A stretch of 8,388 bases of DNA from Streptosporangiaceae bacterium (GCA_030043395.1 JASHXW010000156.1:1-8388); one strand, 5' to 3'. Positions 1 through 5,793 are shown, counted from the stretch's first letter. The notes: a model not told the origin generated them from the letters alone. Translations and numbers: made by a program.

Positions 1-468
1 TTCTCGCAACTTCCTGGTCAGTTCCGGGTCGGGGAGTGCGAATGGCTCCGGCGGCGCATAGTGGTGCGATGTTCCCTCATCGCGTAGTGCTGCGGAGCAG
101 GTCACCAGGTCGCCTGCGCCCAGTCGCCGATCGAGCGCACCGGCCGTGCCGACGCCGACGATCCGTTCGGTGCCGCGCGCGTGCAGCTCCTCGATAGCGA
201 TGGCTGCGACCGGCGCGCCGATCGGAAGCCTGGCGAGGCCCAGGCCAGGGCTCAGTTGCAGAAAGGCCGATCCGGCTCCGGCGTGGGGGAGTTCCTTATA
301 GTTCCGGCGTTCCCGTACGCGCTTCTCCAGCTGACCCTGCCAGGTGAAGATGACGGCCCGCGGTGCAGCGGACTGCGCTTTGCCCTGCGACTCGCCGTAC
401 TGCAGCAACTGGCGCGCCGTCGCATACGGCCGGCCATTGTGCTTTGCCTCAAGGTTCGGAAACGGCAT
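1..468 (-). CDS. Nucleoside phosphorylase (PNP/UDP family), N-terminal part, runs off left edge
   Basis: The first 156 codons read without interruption from an ATG at 468 to the window edge; the C-terminal part is missing. The family cleaves the N-glycosidic bond of nucleosides with phosphate (purine/uridine/MTA phosphorylase superfamily, cytosolic, nucleoside salvage). Visible signs are the start MPFPNLEAKH, typical of an actinobacterial subgroup, the phosphate-site-like GVGTAGAL at residues 105-112 preceded by EELHARGTERI, and RDEGTSHHYAPPEP at 129-142. The substrate cannot be told because the base-binding C-terminal half lies outside. No in-frame start is seen immediately upstream, and the Shine-Dalgarno is poor (a G-rich run about 12-20 nt upstream). 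It lies downstream of the sigma-factor gene on the same strand, separated by 219 bp, so co-transcription is possible but unproven. Confidence 0.85.
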   Translation of the reverse strand, partial: MPFPNLEAKHNGRPYATARQLLQYGESQGKAQSAAPRAVIFTWQGQLEKRVRERRNYKELPHAGAGSAFLQLSPGLGLARLPIGAPVAAIAIEELHARGTERIVGVGTAGALDRRLGAGDLVTCSAALRDEGTSHHYAPPEPFALPDPELTRKLRE

Positions 469-687
469 GCCGACATGATGCCCACCCCACCCGCCGCGAG
501 GCGAGCCGTTAATGCTCGCGTGCCATGGGCCTCAGTCGACTTTGGCCTTAGCCGGCGGCTATGAAGATACGCGTGCTTTGTACTCGCTGCGGCCTGGCCG
601 CACGCTGGGTTGGGACAGGGCCAACCTCCACCCTGGCGGAGACAGGTGACCCGGACCGTTCGGACGCTTCGTAGTTCGCCCTGCCTC
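469..687. other. Spacer between sigma factor and nucleoside phosphorylase
   Basis: I see no convincing gene here. A short inverted repeat, AGCCGA...TCGGCT, lies at 691-708 inside the last codons of the sigma gene and could be a weak 3' stem. A TATCTT hexamer on the minus strand near 568 fits a -10 pattern for the phosphorylase, but no good -35 accompanies it. Confidence 0.3.
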
Positions 688-1932
688 CTAAGCCGAACTT
701 GGTCGGCTGAGACTAGCGCGCTGGGTGTCGAGGAAGGCCCGTTCGACCTGGTTCGTAGTGAGATCGCGGGCGCTCGCGTAGGCGTCCGCAGCTTCGCTCG
801 TGCGGCCAAGGCGGCGTAGCAGGTCGGCGCGCGCGGCGTGGAACAAGTAGTAGCTATCCAGGCCCGAAGAACGCAGGTCGTCTACAGCAGCGAGGCCGAT
901 AGCGGGGCCGCGGACCTCGGCGAGCGCGACCGCCCGGTTGAGTGCGACGACCGCCGTCGGCGTGCGGGCGTAGAGCTGGTCGTAGAGCGTCAGGATCGCG
1001 TTCCAGTCGGTGTCGTCAACGCTGGGCGCCACGGAATGGACAGCGTTGATGGCGGCCTGTATCTGGTACGGGCCGGGCCGGCCGCGCAGAACGCACTGAC
1101 GCACGATCGCTTGCCCTTCAGCTATCAGACCGTGGTCCCAGAGCCGTCGGTCCTGTTCGGCCAGGCGAACCAGCGAACCGTCAGTCGTGAGGCGCGCGGC
1201 CCTGCGGGCGTGCAGCAGCAAGAGCAGTGCCAGCAGCCCCAGTGCCTCCGGCTCGTCGGGCATCAGTTCGGCAACCACGCGGGCGAGCCGAACTGCCTCG
1301 GCGCAGAGGTCAAGCCTGATCAGGGAGTCGGTGGTCGCTACGTAGCCTTCGTTGTAGATCAAGTAGACGACGGCGAGGACGGGTTTGAGGCGGGCGGGAA
1401 GCTCGGCTTCCGCAGGCACTCGATAGGGGAGACGGGCGTCCCTGATCTTGCGCTTGGCCCGGACGATTCGCTGGGCGATGGTTGCTTCGGAGACGAAGAA
1501 GGCGCGCGCGATCTCGGGCGTGCGCAGCCCTCCGAGCAACCGCAGGGTTAGCGCGACCTGGGCAGGCTGGTTCAGCGCCGGATGACAGCAGGTGAAGATC
1601 AGCCGCAGCCGGTCATCGGGCACGGCGTCCACCTCCTGGGCTAGGTCAATATCGCCGACGGTCTGAGCTGCGGCACCATGCAGGTGATGGGCCTGCGCGT
1701 GCCGCTCGTTACGCACCGACTCGCGGCGCAGCCTGTCGATGGCCCGATTGCGGGCGGTCGTGACGATCCATGCACCAGGATTGGGCGGCTGGCCGTCCGA
1801 TGGCCACCTGGCGACCGCCACGGTGAATGCGTCCTGCACCGCTTCCTCGGCGGCGTCGATGTCGCCGAGGAAGCGGATCAGGGTGGCCACGCAGCGACCG
1901 TACTCGCGGCGGAAGACAGCCTCGGCGGTCAC
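688..1932 (-). CDS. ECF42-type RNA polymerase sigma factor with C-terminal helical (TPR-like) domain
   Basis: A 414-aa cytoplasmic transcription initiation factor that directs RNA polymerase to its own small regulon. Sigma-2 lies at about residues 6-75 (FRREYGRCVATLIRFLGDID, AEEAVQDAF, NPGAWIVTTARNRAIDRLRR) and sigma-4 at about 105-168 (LIFTCCHPALN, the helix-turn-helix region TPEIARAFFVSEATIAQRIVRAK). It is far longer than an ordinary ECF factor of about 180 aa. Residues 180-414 carry the conserved ECF42 extension, with YLIYNEGY (190-197), LAEQDRRLWD (257-266), ALNRAVALAE (330-339) and RRLGRTSEAADAY (373-385). The start is GTG at 1932; the nearest upstream in-frame stop is the TGA of the DGPF gene, 33 nt away. 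No anti-sigma factor is seen; in this group the C-terminal extension is thought to replace it. The neighbouring DGPF gene is the diagnostic partner of ECF42. Confidence 0.93.
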   Translation of the reverse strand: MTAEAVFRREYGRCVATLIRFLGDIDAAEEAVQDAFTVAVARWPSDGQPPNPGAWIVTTARNRAIDRLRRESVRNERHAQAHHLHGAAAQTVGDIDLAQEVDAVPDDRLRLIFTCCHPALNQPAQVALTLRLLGGLRTPEIARAFFVSEATIAQRIVRAKRKIRDARLPYRVPAEAELPARLKPVLAVVYLIYNEGYVATTDSLIRLDLCAEAVRLARVVAELMPDEPEALGLLALLLLLHARRAARLTTDGSLVRLAEQDRRLWDHGLIAEGQAIVRQCVLRGRPGPYQIQAAINAVHSVAPSVDDTDWNAILTLYDQLYARTPTAVVALNRAVALAEVRGPAIGLAAVDDLRSSGLDSYYLFHAARADLLRRLGRTSEAADAYASARDLTTNQVERAFLDTQRASLSRPSSA

Positions 1933-1965
1933 CGGCAGGGGTCGGTGGTCGTAGCGCGGGGCGGG

Positions 1966-2352
1966 TCAGTGCGCGTCGGACGGCTCATCTAGTGCGTCGT
2001 CGAGGTCCCCGCCGAAGAACGGGCGGACTTCGATCGGGCGTTGTTCCGCGGCTGCTGCGAGCTTGGCCCACTCCAGGGCCTCGTCCAGGCCGGAGGCGTT
2101 GATGATCCAGAAGCCGGCGAGATGTTCCTTGGTCTCGACGTATGGCCCGTCGGTGAGCAGGAAGCCATCGCTGGTCGGGCGCACTACGGTCGCTGACTCC
2201 GCGCTGCCTTCCATGCCGCTCTTGAACACGAACGCGCCAGCGTCCGTCATCTTGTCGACCACCTCGTTCACTCCGGCCCAGACCTCTCGCGTCCGCTCCG
2301 CCGGAATGGGAAGGGCGTAGTCGCGGTACAGCGCGAGCAGGTATTGCGTCAT
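1966..2352 (-). CDS. DGPF / YCII-related domain protein, ECF42 partner
   Basis: A 128-aa small soluble protein with a dimeric alpha-beta fold, of unknown biochemical activity. It begins MTQYLLALYRDY and has the hallmark DGPYVETKE at residues 68-76, followed by HLAGFWIINASGLDEALEWAK, which matches DGPF proteins next to ECF42 sigma factors. The ATG at 2352 is chosen because GGGAG lies 8 nt upstream. A GTG three codons earlier (2361) would sit on top of that ribosome binding site. The sigma gene follows 33 nt after the stop in the same reading frame, so the two are very likely one transcript. In actinomycetes, genes of this family are known targets of ECF42, which fits the promoter element found upstream. 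Confidence 0.93.
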   Translation of the reverse strand: MTQYLLALYRDYALPIPAERTREVWAGVNEVVDKMTDAGAFVFKSGMEGSAESATVVRPTSDGFLLTDGPYVETKEHLAGFWIINASGLDEALEWAKLAAAAEQRPIEVRPFFGGDLDDALDEPSDAH

Positions 2353-2408
2353 GACGATCACTCCCGTTCGTCATCCGGGGCCGGTCCGTGGCCGACCCTC
2401 AGTCCCGC

Positions 2409-2435
2409 TACGAAGTGGTCACCGCCGAATCGACA
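2409..2435 (-). promoter_or_regulatory. Candidate ECF42-dependent promoter of the DGPF-sigma operon
   Basis: On the minus strand TGTCGA (2435-2430) is followed after 17 nt by CGTA (2412-2409), leaving a leader of about 45-50 nt before the DGPF start. As I recall it, the published ECF42 signature is TGTCGA at -35 and CG(A/T)C at -10, so the -35 is exact and the -10 deviates in its last base. TGTCGA also occurs by chance elsewhere in this GC-rich window, so support comes mainly from its position. Confidence 0.5.
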
Positions 2436-2488
2436 CCTACTGCCACGATGCCAGAAACTCTGCCCGGGAATGGGAGAGAGCAAGTCGC

Positions 2489-2517
2489 TTGCCCTGTTGC
2501 CTACAAGCACATACATT
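2489..2517 (+). promoter_or_regulatory. Leaderless promoter of the DUF433-type antitoxin operon, with direct repeats
   Basis: TTGCCC (2489-2494), a 17-nt spacer and TACATT (2512-2517) place the transcription start at or next to the ATG at 2525 (7 nt after the -10). This is the TANNNT-N7-ATG layout of leaderless actinobacterial mRNAs, and no Shine-Dalgarno precedes the ATG. A direct repeat CCTACAAG / CCTACATG at 2500-2507 and 2520-2527 (20 bp pitch, about two helical turns) brackets the -10 and is a plausible antitoxin operator. Confidence 0.55.
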
Positions 2518-2524
2518 GTCCTAC

Positions 2525-2974
2525 ATGGTAATTGCTCCAAGCCCGTCGTCGGTCCGGTTCGAACCGCGCGTGTTCGGGCGGCTCTCGGCGTTCGTCGCAG
2601 CGAACCGGGACCTGACCCTGTCCAGCGCCACCAGCAGGCTCGTCGATGAGGCCCTGCGAATTCGTGAGCACCCGCTCATCACGTTCAAGGACGGCCCGTC
2701 CGGGCGCAGGGCGCGGCTGGTTGGCGGCCCGGATGTGTGGGAGGTCATCGGAGCTATCCGATCGGTCCGCGAAGCTGAGCCCGCGCTGGCGGGCGATGAG
2801 GTGCTCGCGGTCGTCGCCGAGACGTCAGGGACGCCCGTGCAGTTCATTCGGGCCGCTCTGGCTTACTGGGGTGACTATCCGGAGGAGATCGACGACTTCC
2901 TGGACAAGGCGCGTGCGGAGGCCGCGCAGGCACAGGCGGCATGGGAACGCCAGCAGCGACTGCTGGGGCTGTGA
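2525..2974 (+). CDS. Antitoxin with RHH-like N-terminus and DUF433-like domain (VapB45 type)
   Basis: A 149-aa predicted DNA-binding antitoxin that would neutralise the PIN-like toxin encoded directly downstream. Residues 9-47 (SVRFEPRVFGRLSAFVAANR ... LVDEALRI) look like a ribbon-helix-helix or small helical DNA-binding segment. Residues 52-80 (ITFKDGPSGRRARLVGGPD, VWEVIGAIRSV) and 103-125 (TPVQFIRAALAYWGDYPEEID) match the DUF433 winged-helix pattern seen in antitoxins paired with DUF5615 toxins, for example the M. tuberculosis Rv2018/Rv2019 pair. The C-terminus (126-149) is a charged, Ala/Gln-rich helix likely to contact the toxin. The ATG at 2525 is chosen because the domain begins a few residues later and the promoter makes it leaderless. 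The stop TGA overlaps a possible GTG of the toxin as GTGA (2971-2974). Confidence 0.85.
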   Translation: MVIAPSPSSVRFEPRVFGRLSAFVAANRDLTLSSATSRLVDEALRIREHPLITFKDGPSGRRARLVGGPDVWEVIGAIRSVREAEPALAGDEVLAVVAETSGTPVQFIRAALAYWGDYPEEIDDFLDKARAEAAQAQAAWERQQRLLGL

Positions 2975-2991
2975 GAGGGGTGTCTTGCAGC

Positions 2992-3435
2992 GTGCCCGAC
3001 GCGTTGCTCCTCGACGAGATGTTCTCGCCCACGATTGCCGAAGACCTCGTTGCTCGCGGCATCGACTGCCGGGCGGTCGTTGCGGATCCCGTCCTGCGCG
3101 CTCTATCGGACCTGGAGATCTTCCAGGCCGCGCTGACCGAGGGCCGGATCTTGGTGACGAACAATGTCCCGGACTTCGAGAGCCTTCGACGGGCACACGA
3201 GGCGGCTGGAAACGACGTGCCGGGTCTCATCTACACATCGGATGTCACGTTCCCGCGCACGAAGGCATATCTATCCCGGCTTGGCGCCGCACTCGCCGCA
3301 TCTGCGGCCGAGCATGCGACAGCCCGCTGCGGAGGTGTTCTCTGGCTGCGCCCGCCAGTGCTGCCGGTGCTGGTTCAGCCGGCGGATCCGCCACCAGCTG
3401 GCACGTCCCACCGAACCGGGTTCCGATCCAGCTAG
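2992..3435 (+). CDS. DUF5615 PIN-like toxin (VapC45 type)
   Basis: A predicted PIN-like ribonuclease toxin of 147 aa from the GTG at 2992. Acidic and polar residues expected of the fold are visible: D8-E9 in LLLDEM, D40 in LSDLEI, and TNNVPDF (56-62, Asp61), followed by VPGLIYTSD (76-84). The family normally starts at or just before LLLDE and ends near a V-x-WL motif, here GGVLWL at 114-119. The remaining 28 residues are Pro/Arg-rich and look like an added tail. GTG at 2992 is preferred for the family N-terminus and for GAGAGGGG about 11 nt upstream. Other in-frame starts are GTG 2980 and GTG 2971, the latter overlapping the antitoxin stop. It is co-transcribed and probably translationally coupled with the antitoxin. 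The stop TAG shares the palindrome CTAG with the stop of the convergent VapC. Confidence 0.85.
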   Translation: MPDALLLDEMFSPTIAEDLVARGIDCRAVVADPVLRALSDLEIFQAALTEGRILVTNNVPDFESLRRAHEAAGNDVPGLIYTSDVTFPRTKAYLSRLGAALAASAAEHATARCGGVLWLRPPVLPVLVQPADPPPAGTSHRTGFRSS

Positions 3436-3842
3436 GCGCGGAGGGATGCACCGTCCAGGTCGATTCCGATCACCCGAGCCACGCGGTCGAAGTCAGCGTC
3501 GTGGGCAAGCACCGTCGCTCCTCGGCGCCATGCAACGGCGGCGATCATGCAGTCGATCAGGCCGCGCGGGGTGACGCCGGCCTTCCGGCAACGCTTGTAG
3601 ATTCGCACCGCGCCGTCGAAGTCGGCGGCCGCGTCAAGGTGCAGCAGCGCGAATCGCAGCAGCAGCCGCCGCAGGTCGTCCTCGCGCTTGTCGTTGCGCG
3701 CGCCGGCCAGGACTTCCATCACGATGGGCTCGGTTACCGCCACCGGGCCGTCAGCCGCGATCAGCTCGGTCAGCCGCTCGTCGGCCGGGCTGCCGGTGGA
3801 GCGGTCGTACTCCACCCACGCGGAGGTGTCGGCAAGGATCAC
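3432..3842 (-). CDS. vapC: VapC-family PIN-domain ribonuclease toxin
   Basis: 136 aa, the usual VapC length. PIN toxins are Mg-dependent endoribonucleases that cut tRNA or rRNA when freed from their antitoxin. The acidic site is visible: D5 in VILADTSAWVEY, E43 in EPIVMEVLAGA, D97 in GLIDCMIAA, and D115/D117 in VLAHDADFDRVA. All four expected positions are filled, so the toxin looks intact. The GTG start at 3842 overlaps the vapB stop as GTGA, the classical coupled arrangement. The gene converges on the DUF5615 toxin and the two stop codons share CTAG at 3432-3435. I cannot assign an RNA target or a number in the VapC series. Confidence 0.93.
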   Translation of the reverse strand: MILADTSAWVEYDRSTGSPADERLTELIAADGPVAVTEPIVMEVLAGARNDKREDDLRRLLLRFALLHLDAAADFDGAVRIYKRCRKAGVTPRGLIDCMIAAVAWRRGATVLAHDADFDRVARVIGIDLDGASLRA

Positions 3843-4051
3843 GCCGTATCCAGCGGTGCTGTGTCGGCCGGGGGATCGGAGATGGCGTGCGCGCCGCGCA
3901 TGGCCAGAGCTTCCTCGCGCGTCATGGGCTGGCCGGCCAGGTGACGCAGCGCTAGGTCGACGGCCTGGGTTTTGGTCCGGAGGCCGTAGCGGTCCATGAT
4001 CGCCTCGACGTAGATGTCTTCGATCTCGATGTTCGTGCGCACCTTGCTCAT
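3839..4051 (-). CDS. vapB: VapB-family antitoxin (ribbon-helix-helix type)
   Basis: 70 aa, beginning MSKVRTNIEIEDIYVEAIMD and continuing RYGLRTKTQAVDLALRHL (21-38), the strand plus two helices of a VapB antitoxin. The tail QPMTREEALAMRGAHAISDP (41-60) is the toxin-neutralising part and carries the conserved LTREEAL-like segment. The ATG at 4051 is preferred because TATGCT lies 6 nt upstream, fitting a leaderless transcript. A GTG at 4066 is in frame but has no ribosome binding site and would place the start upstream of that promoter. It overlaps vapC by 4 nt. Its own start lies under a four-half-site operator, pointing to VapB or VapBC autorepression. Confidence 0.93.
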   Translation of the reverse strand: MSKVRTNIEIEDIYVEAIMDRYGLRTKTQAVDLALRHLAGQPMTREEALAMRGAHAISDPPADTAPLDTA

Positions 4052-4088
4052 ACACCTAGCATACACTTGACGTGTATAAAACGTGTAC
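4050..4088. promoter_or_regulatory. Four-half-site VapB operator with 11-bp pitch
   Basis: ATACAC (4050-4055), ATACAC (4061-4066), GTGTAT (4072-4077) and GTGTAC (4083-4088) are each separated by 5 nt, giving an exact 11-bp period and a head-to-head layout symmetric about 4069. The vapB start codon overlaps the first half-site and the vapB -10 lies between the first two. This is what cooperative RHH-antitoxin binding would need. Binding itself is inferred. Confidence 0.7.
4058..4063 (-). promoter_or_regulatory. -10 element of vapBC (leaderless layout)
   Basis: On the minus strand TATGCT is followed by 6 nt and then the vapB ATG, so transcription should start at or next to the A of the ATG. 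No good -35 is seen 16-18 nt upstream. The element is embedded in the operator array, so antitoxin binding would occlude it. Confidence 0.5.
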
Positions 4089-4095
4089 TACTCCT
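4067..4095 (+). promoter_or_regulatory. Possible divergent promoter for the alpha/beta hydrolase
   Basis: TTGACG (4067-4072) lies at the exact centre of the VapB operator and matches a -35. The -10 at 16-17 nt spacing (TACTCC or ACTCCT, 4089-4095) is weak. If real, VapB binding would also control the hydrolase gene that starts at 4136. Confidence 0.3.
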
Positions 4096-4135
4096 GCCGG
4101 AGCAAAGCCCAGTCCCGGGAAACCTGAGAGCTGAC

Positions 4136-5002
4136 ATGGAACGGACCGTTCGCACGCCAGATGGCCGGGTTCTTGCGGTTCACGAGGGCGGTGATCTCGC
4201 AGGTAGCCCCGTGCTCATCCACAATGGCACGCCTATGTCACGGCATCTGTATGGCCCCAACGTGGCGGATGCCGCCGAGTTGGGGCTGCGGCTCATCAGC
4301 TATGACCGGCCTGGGTACGGCGGCTCGACCCCCCAGCCAGGGCGCACCGTCGCCGATTGCGCGACCGACGTCAGGAATATCTGCGCCGCGCTTGAGATCG
4401 GCAGGCTGGCAATGTGGGGCCTTTCCGGTGGCGGACCGCGTGTGCTGGCATGCGCGGCCTTGCTCCCAGATCTCGTGACAGCCGCAGCTGCTCTCGCATC
4501 GTTTGCGCCTCACGATGCCGAAGGACTGGACTGGTACGACGGCTTGTCCGCCGCCGACGCATATCGGCTCGCGCTCACCAACCCCGACGAGGTGCGGGCC
4601 GGCCTGGACGAAGCGAGGAAGGAACAACTGGCTACCACCGCCAGCGGCCTGGCCGACCTATGGGCACCATTCCTGTCGCCGGCCGACGCAGCGTCCCTCA
4701 CAGATGACCTGGCCGAATACACGATCCGCACCAATCGTGAGGCGCTCGCTCCAGGCAGTCAGGGATGGTGGGACGACAGCTACGGCCTGATCCGGCCATG
4801 GGGATTCGAGCTGGCCGACATCTCCGTCCCCGTCTTGCTCCTGCACGGCAGGCAGGACAAGTTCGTTCCCTTCGCGCACGGCCAGTGGCTCGCCACCCAC
4901 ATCCCGGGGGCCGAAGCCCGGCTGCTCGAAGACGACGGGCACCTCACGCTTCTGAAGCACCGGGTAAGCGAAGTGCATCACTGGTTGAAGCAACACCCTT
5001 AA
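4136..5002 (+). CDS. Alpha/beta hydrolase
   Basis: A 288-aa cytosolic alpha/beta-hydrolase-fold enzyme of unknown substrate (esterase, lipase or epoxide-hydrolase-like). The canonical elements are in order: oxyanion region IHNGTPMSR (28-36), SYDRPGYGGS (55-64), nucleophile elbow GLSGGG with Ser97, acid Asp241 in LHGRQDKFVP (236-245), and catalytic His269 in DDGHLTLL. A helical cap covers about 125-215. Unusually the oxyanion motif reads HNG rather than HGG. The ATG at 4136 is chosen for GAGAG about 7 nt upstream and the start MERTVRTPDGRVLAVHEGGD; earlier in-frame codons lie in the promoter region. It diverges from vapB. The last codons and following bases form an imperfect stem (GAAGCA 4987-4992 / TGCTTC 5005-5010) that might be a weak terminator. 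Confidence 0.92.
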   Translation: MERTVRTPDGRVLAVHEGGDLAGSPVLIHNGTPMSRHLYGPNVADAAELGLRLISYDRPGYGGSTPQPGRTVADCATDVRNICAALEIGRLAMWGLSGGGPRVLACAALLPDLVTAAAALASFAPHDAEGLDWYDGLSAADAYRLALTNPDEVRAGLDEARKEQLATTASGLADLWAPFLSPADAASLTDDLAEYTIRTNREALAPGSQGWWDDSYGLIRPWGFELADISVPVLLLHGRQDKFVPFAHGQWLATHIPGAEARLLEDDGHLTLLKHRVSEVHHWLKQHP

Positions 5003-5137
5003 GCTGCTTCGGACTTCAGGCGATCTGTGCCTGCGCACTGAGGATCGTTGGCCATGGTGGTGGGGCAGGGGATGCATCGCGCGCCCTGGCAAGCGCACGG
5101 ACTGGCTTCCCCACAGACGATGCGGCAAGATGATGAC

Positions 5138-5467
5138 GTGAATGCCCTGGCCAAATTCGCCGAGAGCTACTGGTGGCTGATCTTTATCGTGCCGCCGGTC
5201 GTGGGCGGGGCACTGCAGCGTGGCCACTCGCGGAGGCTGGCAATTATCGCGGCCAAAGGCGAGCTTGAGGAGAAGAGGCAGGCTGCGCTCAGGCGGCCGC
5301 CGGACCCGCAGCCCATCTGCGGATGTAGCCATCATCTAAGCTTCCACAGCCCGACGACCGGCGGCTGCGCAGTGCAGGACTGCCGCTGCCAGCAATACGT
5401 CGGTCCAGAGCCACTCGGCCACGTATTCGCGCAACCGCTGGTTGATCCGGGGGCAAGCTCGACCTGA
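5138..5467 (+). CDS. Small membrane protein with Cys/His-rich tail
   Basis: A 109-aa protein from GTG 5138 (NALAKFAESY...). Residues 9-26 (ESYWWLIFIVPPVVGGAL) form one membrane segment, and 27-55 are a basic, charged juxtamembrane helix. The tail holds CGCSHHLSFH (61-70), Cys77, and DCRCQQYVGPEPL (81-93). The C-x-C-x-H-H-x3-H ... C ... C-x-C spacing looks like a compact metal (zinc) site. Similar small actinobacterial proteins with this motif exist, but I know no established function. An in-frame ATG at 5048 would add 30 residues that do not look coding. The Shine-Dalgarno before the GTG is weak. It lies 135 bp after the hydrolase on the same strand and may be transcribed with it. Confidence 0.75.
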   Translation: MNALAKFAESYWWLIFIVPPVVGGALQRGHSRRLAIIAAKGELEEKRQAALRRPPDPQPICGCSHHLSFHSPTTGGCAVQDCRCQQYVGPEPLGHVFAQPLVDPGASST

Positions 5468-5640
5468 CGTTGCGTTGGTCAAGGGGTCACACGACGATTG
5501 GGGCTGCGGCGGGCATCTGCACGAGCAGGGCGCTCTCCGACTCTGCCATGTCGTTGCCGAGGAGCAATGGCCGTCGGCGCCGGACCGCGCGTGCGGCGCC
5601 TGGCTGGCCAGCAGCGCAGGTAGGCGCGCGTGCAGTCCGC

Positions 5641-5659
5641 GAAGATGTTCGACATCTTC
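5641..5659. repeat. Perfect 8-bp inverted repeat, 3-nt loop
   Basis: GAAGATGT-TCG-ACATCTTC, a perfect stem 2 nt before the larger hairpin at 5662. On transcription from either strand it folds as a tight hairpin. Confidence 0.75.
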
Positions 5660-5661
5660 CG

Positions 5662-5690
5662 TGAGACGGGACACCTGATGTCCCGTCTCA
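5662..5690. terminator. Perfect 12-bp hairpin, possible bidirectional terminator
   Basis: TGAGACGGGACA and its exact complement TGTCCCGTCTCA flank a 5-nt loop (CCTGA). It lies between two convergent genes, ending at 5467 and 5806. It has no U-tract, as is common for actinobacterial terminators, so a bidirectional terminator is the simplest reading. A protein-binding site is the alternative. Confidence 0.5.
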
Positions 5691-5700
5691 GCCAACCTGG

Positions 5701-5729
5701 CGAACGTGACCTGGGACTCGCCACGTTCG
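5701..5729. repeat. Perfect 8-bp inverted repeat, 13-nt spacer
   Basis: CGAACGTG (5701-5708) and CACGTTCG (5722-5729). The right arm overlaps a second small inverted repeat, GTTCGT / ACGAAC (5725-5743), so two alternative stems are possible. Confidence 0.55.
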
Positions 5730-5754
5730 TGAGACGCACGAACCCATATCTGCC

Positions 5755-5793
5755 TCAGCCATCTTGTCGAATCCGGAGATGATCTTGGATTCG
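5755..5793. repeat. 39-bp direct repeat, copy 1
   Basis: 37 of 39 bases are identical to 7019-7057 in the same orientation. It contains an internal inverted repeat, CGAATCC (5768-5774) / GGATTCG (5787-5793), around a small palindrome AGAT-G-ATCT. On the minus strand it reads RIQDHLRIRQDG-stop, in the same frame as the kinase and four codons after the kinase stop. It may be a captured gene end or a recombination site. Confidence 0.85.

Noticed and set aside
838..1551. Long plus-strand open frame of 237 codons
   Set aside because: It lies fully antisense to the ECF42 sigma gene, which has clear family motifs. Such shadows are expected in high-GC DNA.
2646..3944. Plus-strand open frame of 432 codons across both toxin-antitoxin modules
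   Set aside because: Its translation is low-complexity Arg/Ala/Gly/Ser without motifs and overlaps four recognisable genes.
5336..5695. Minus-strand open frame of about 120 codons with a coiled-coil-like start (AETGHQVSRLTEDVEHLRGL)
   Set aside because: It begins with TTG, lies partly antisense to the Cys-rich protein gene, loses coding character after about 45 codons, and its best part is dictated by the palindromes at 5641-5690. At most a gene remnant.
5755..5793. Alternative frame of the repeat reading ESKIISGFDKMAEA (ESKIISGIDKMTDA in copy 2)
   Set aside because: It looks protein-like in both copies, but it meets a stop shortly on either side, and the boundary of identity coincides with the stop codon of another frame. 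I prefer that other frame but cannot exclude this one.
5766..5793. TGTCGA inside both 39-bp repeats as further ECF42 promoters
   Set aside because: No CG(A/T)C follows at a suitable distance and no DGPF-type gene lies downstream. The hexamer also occurs by chance inside coding regions here.
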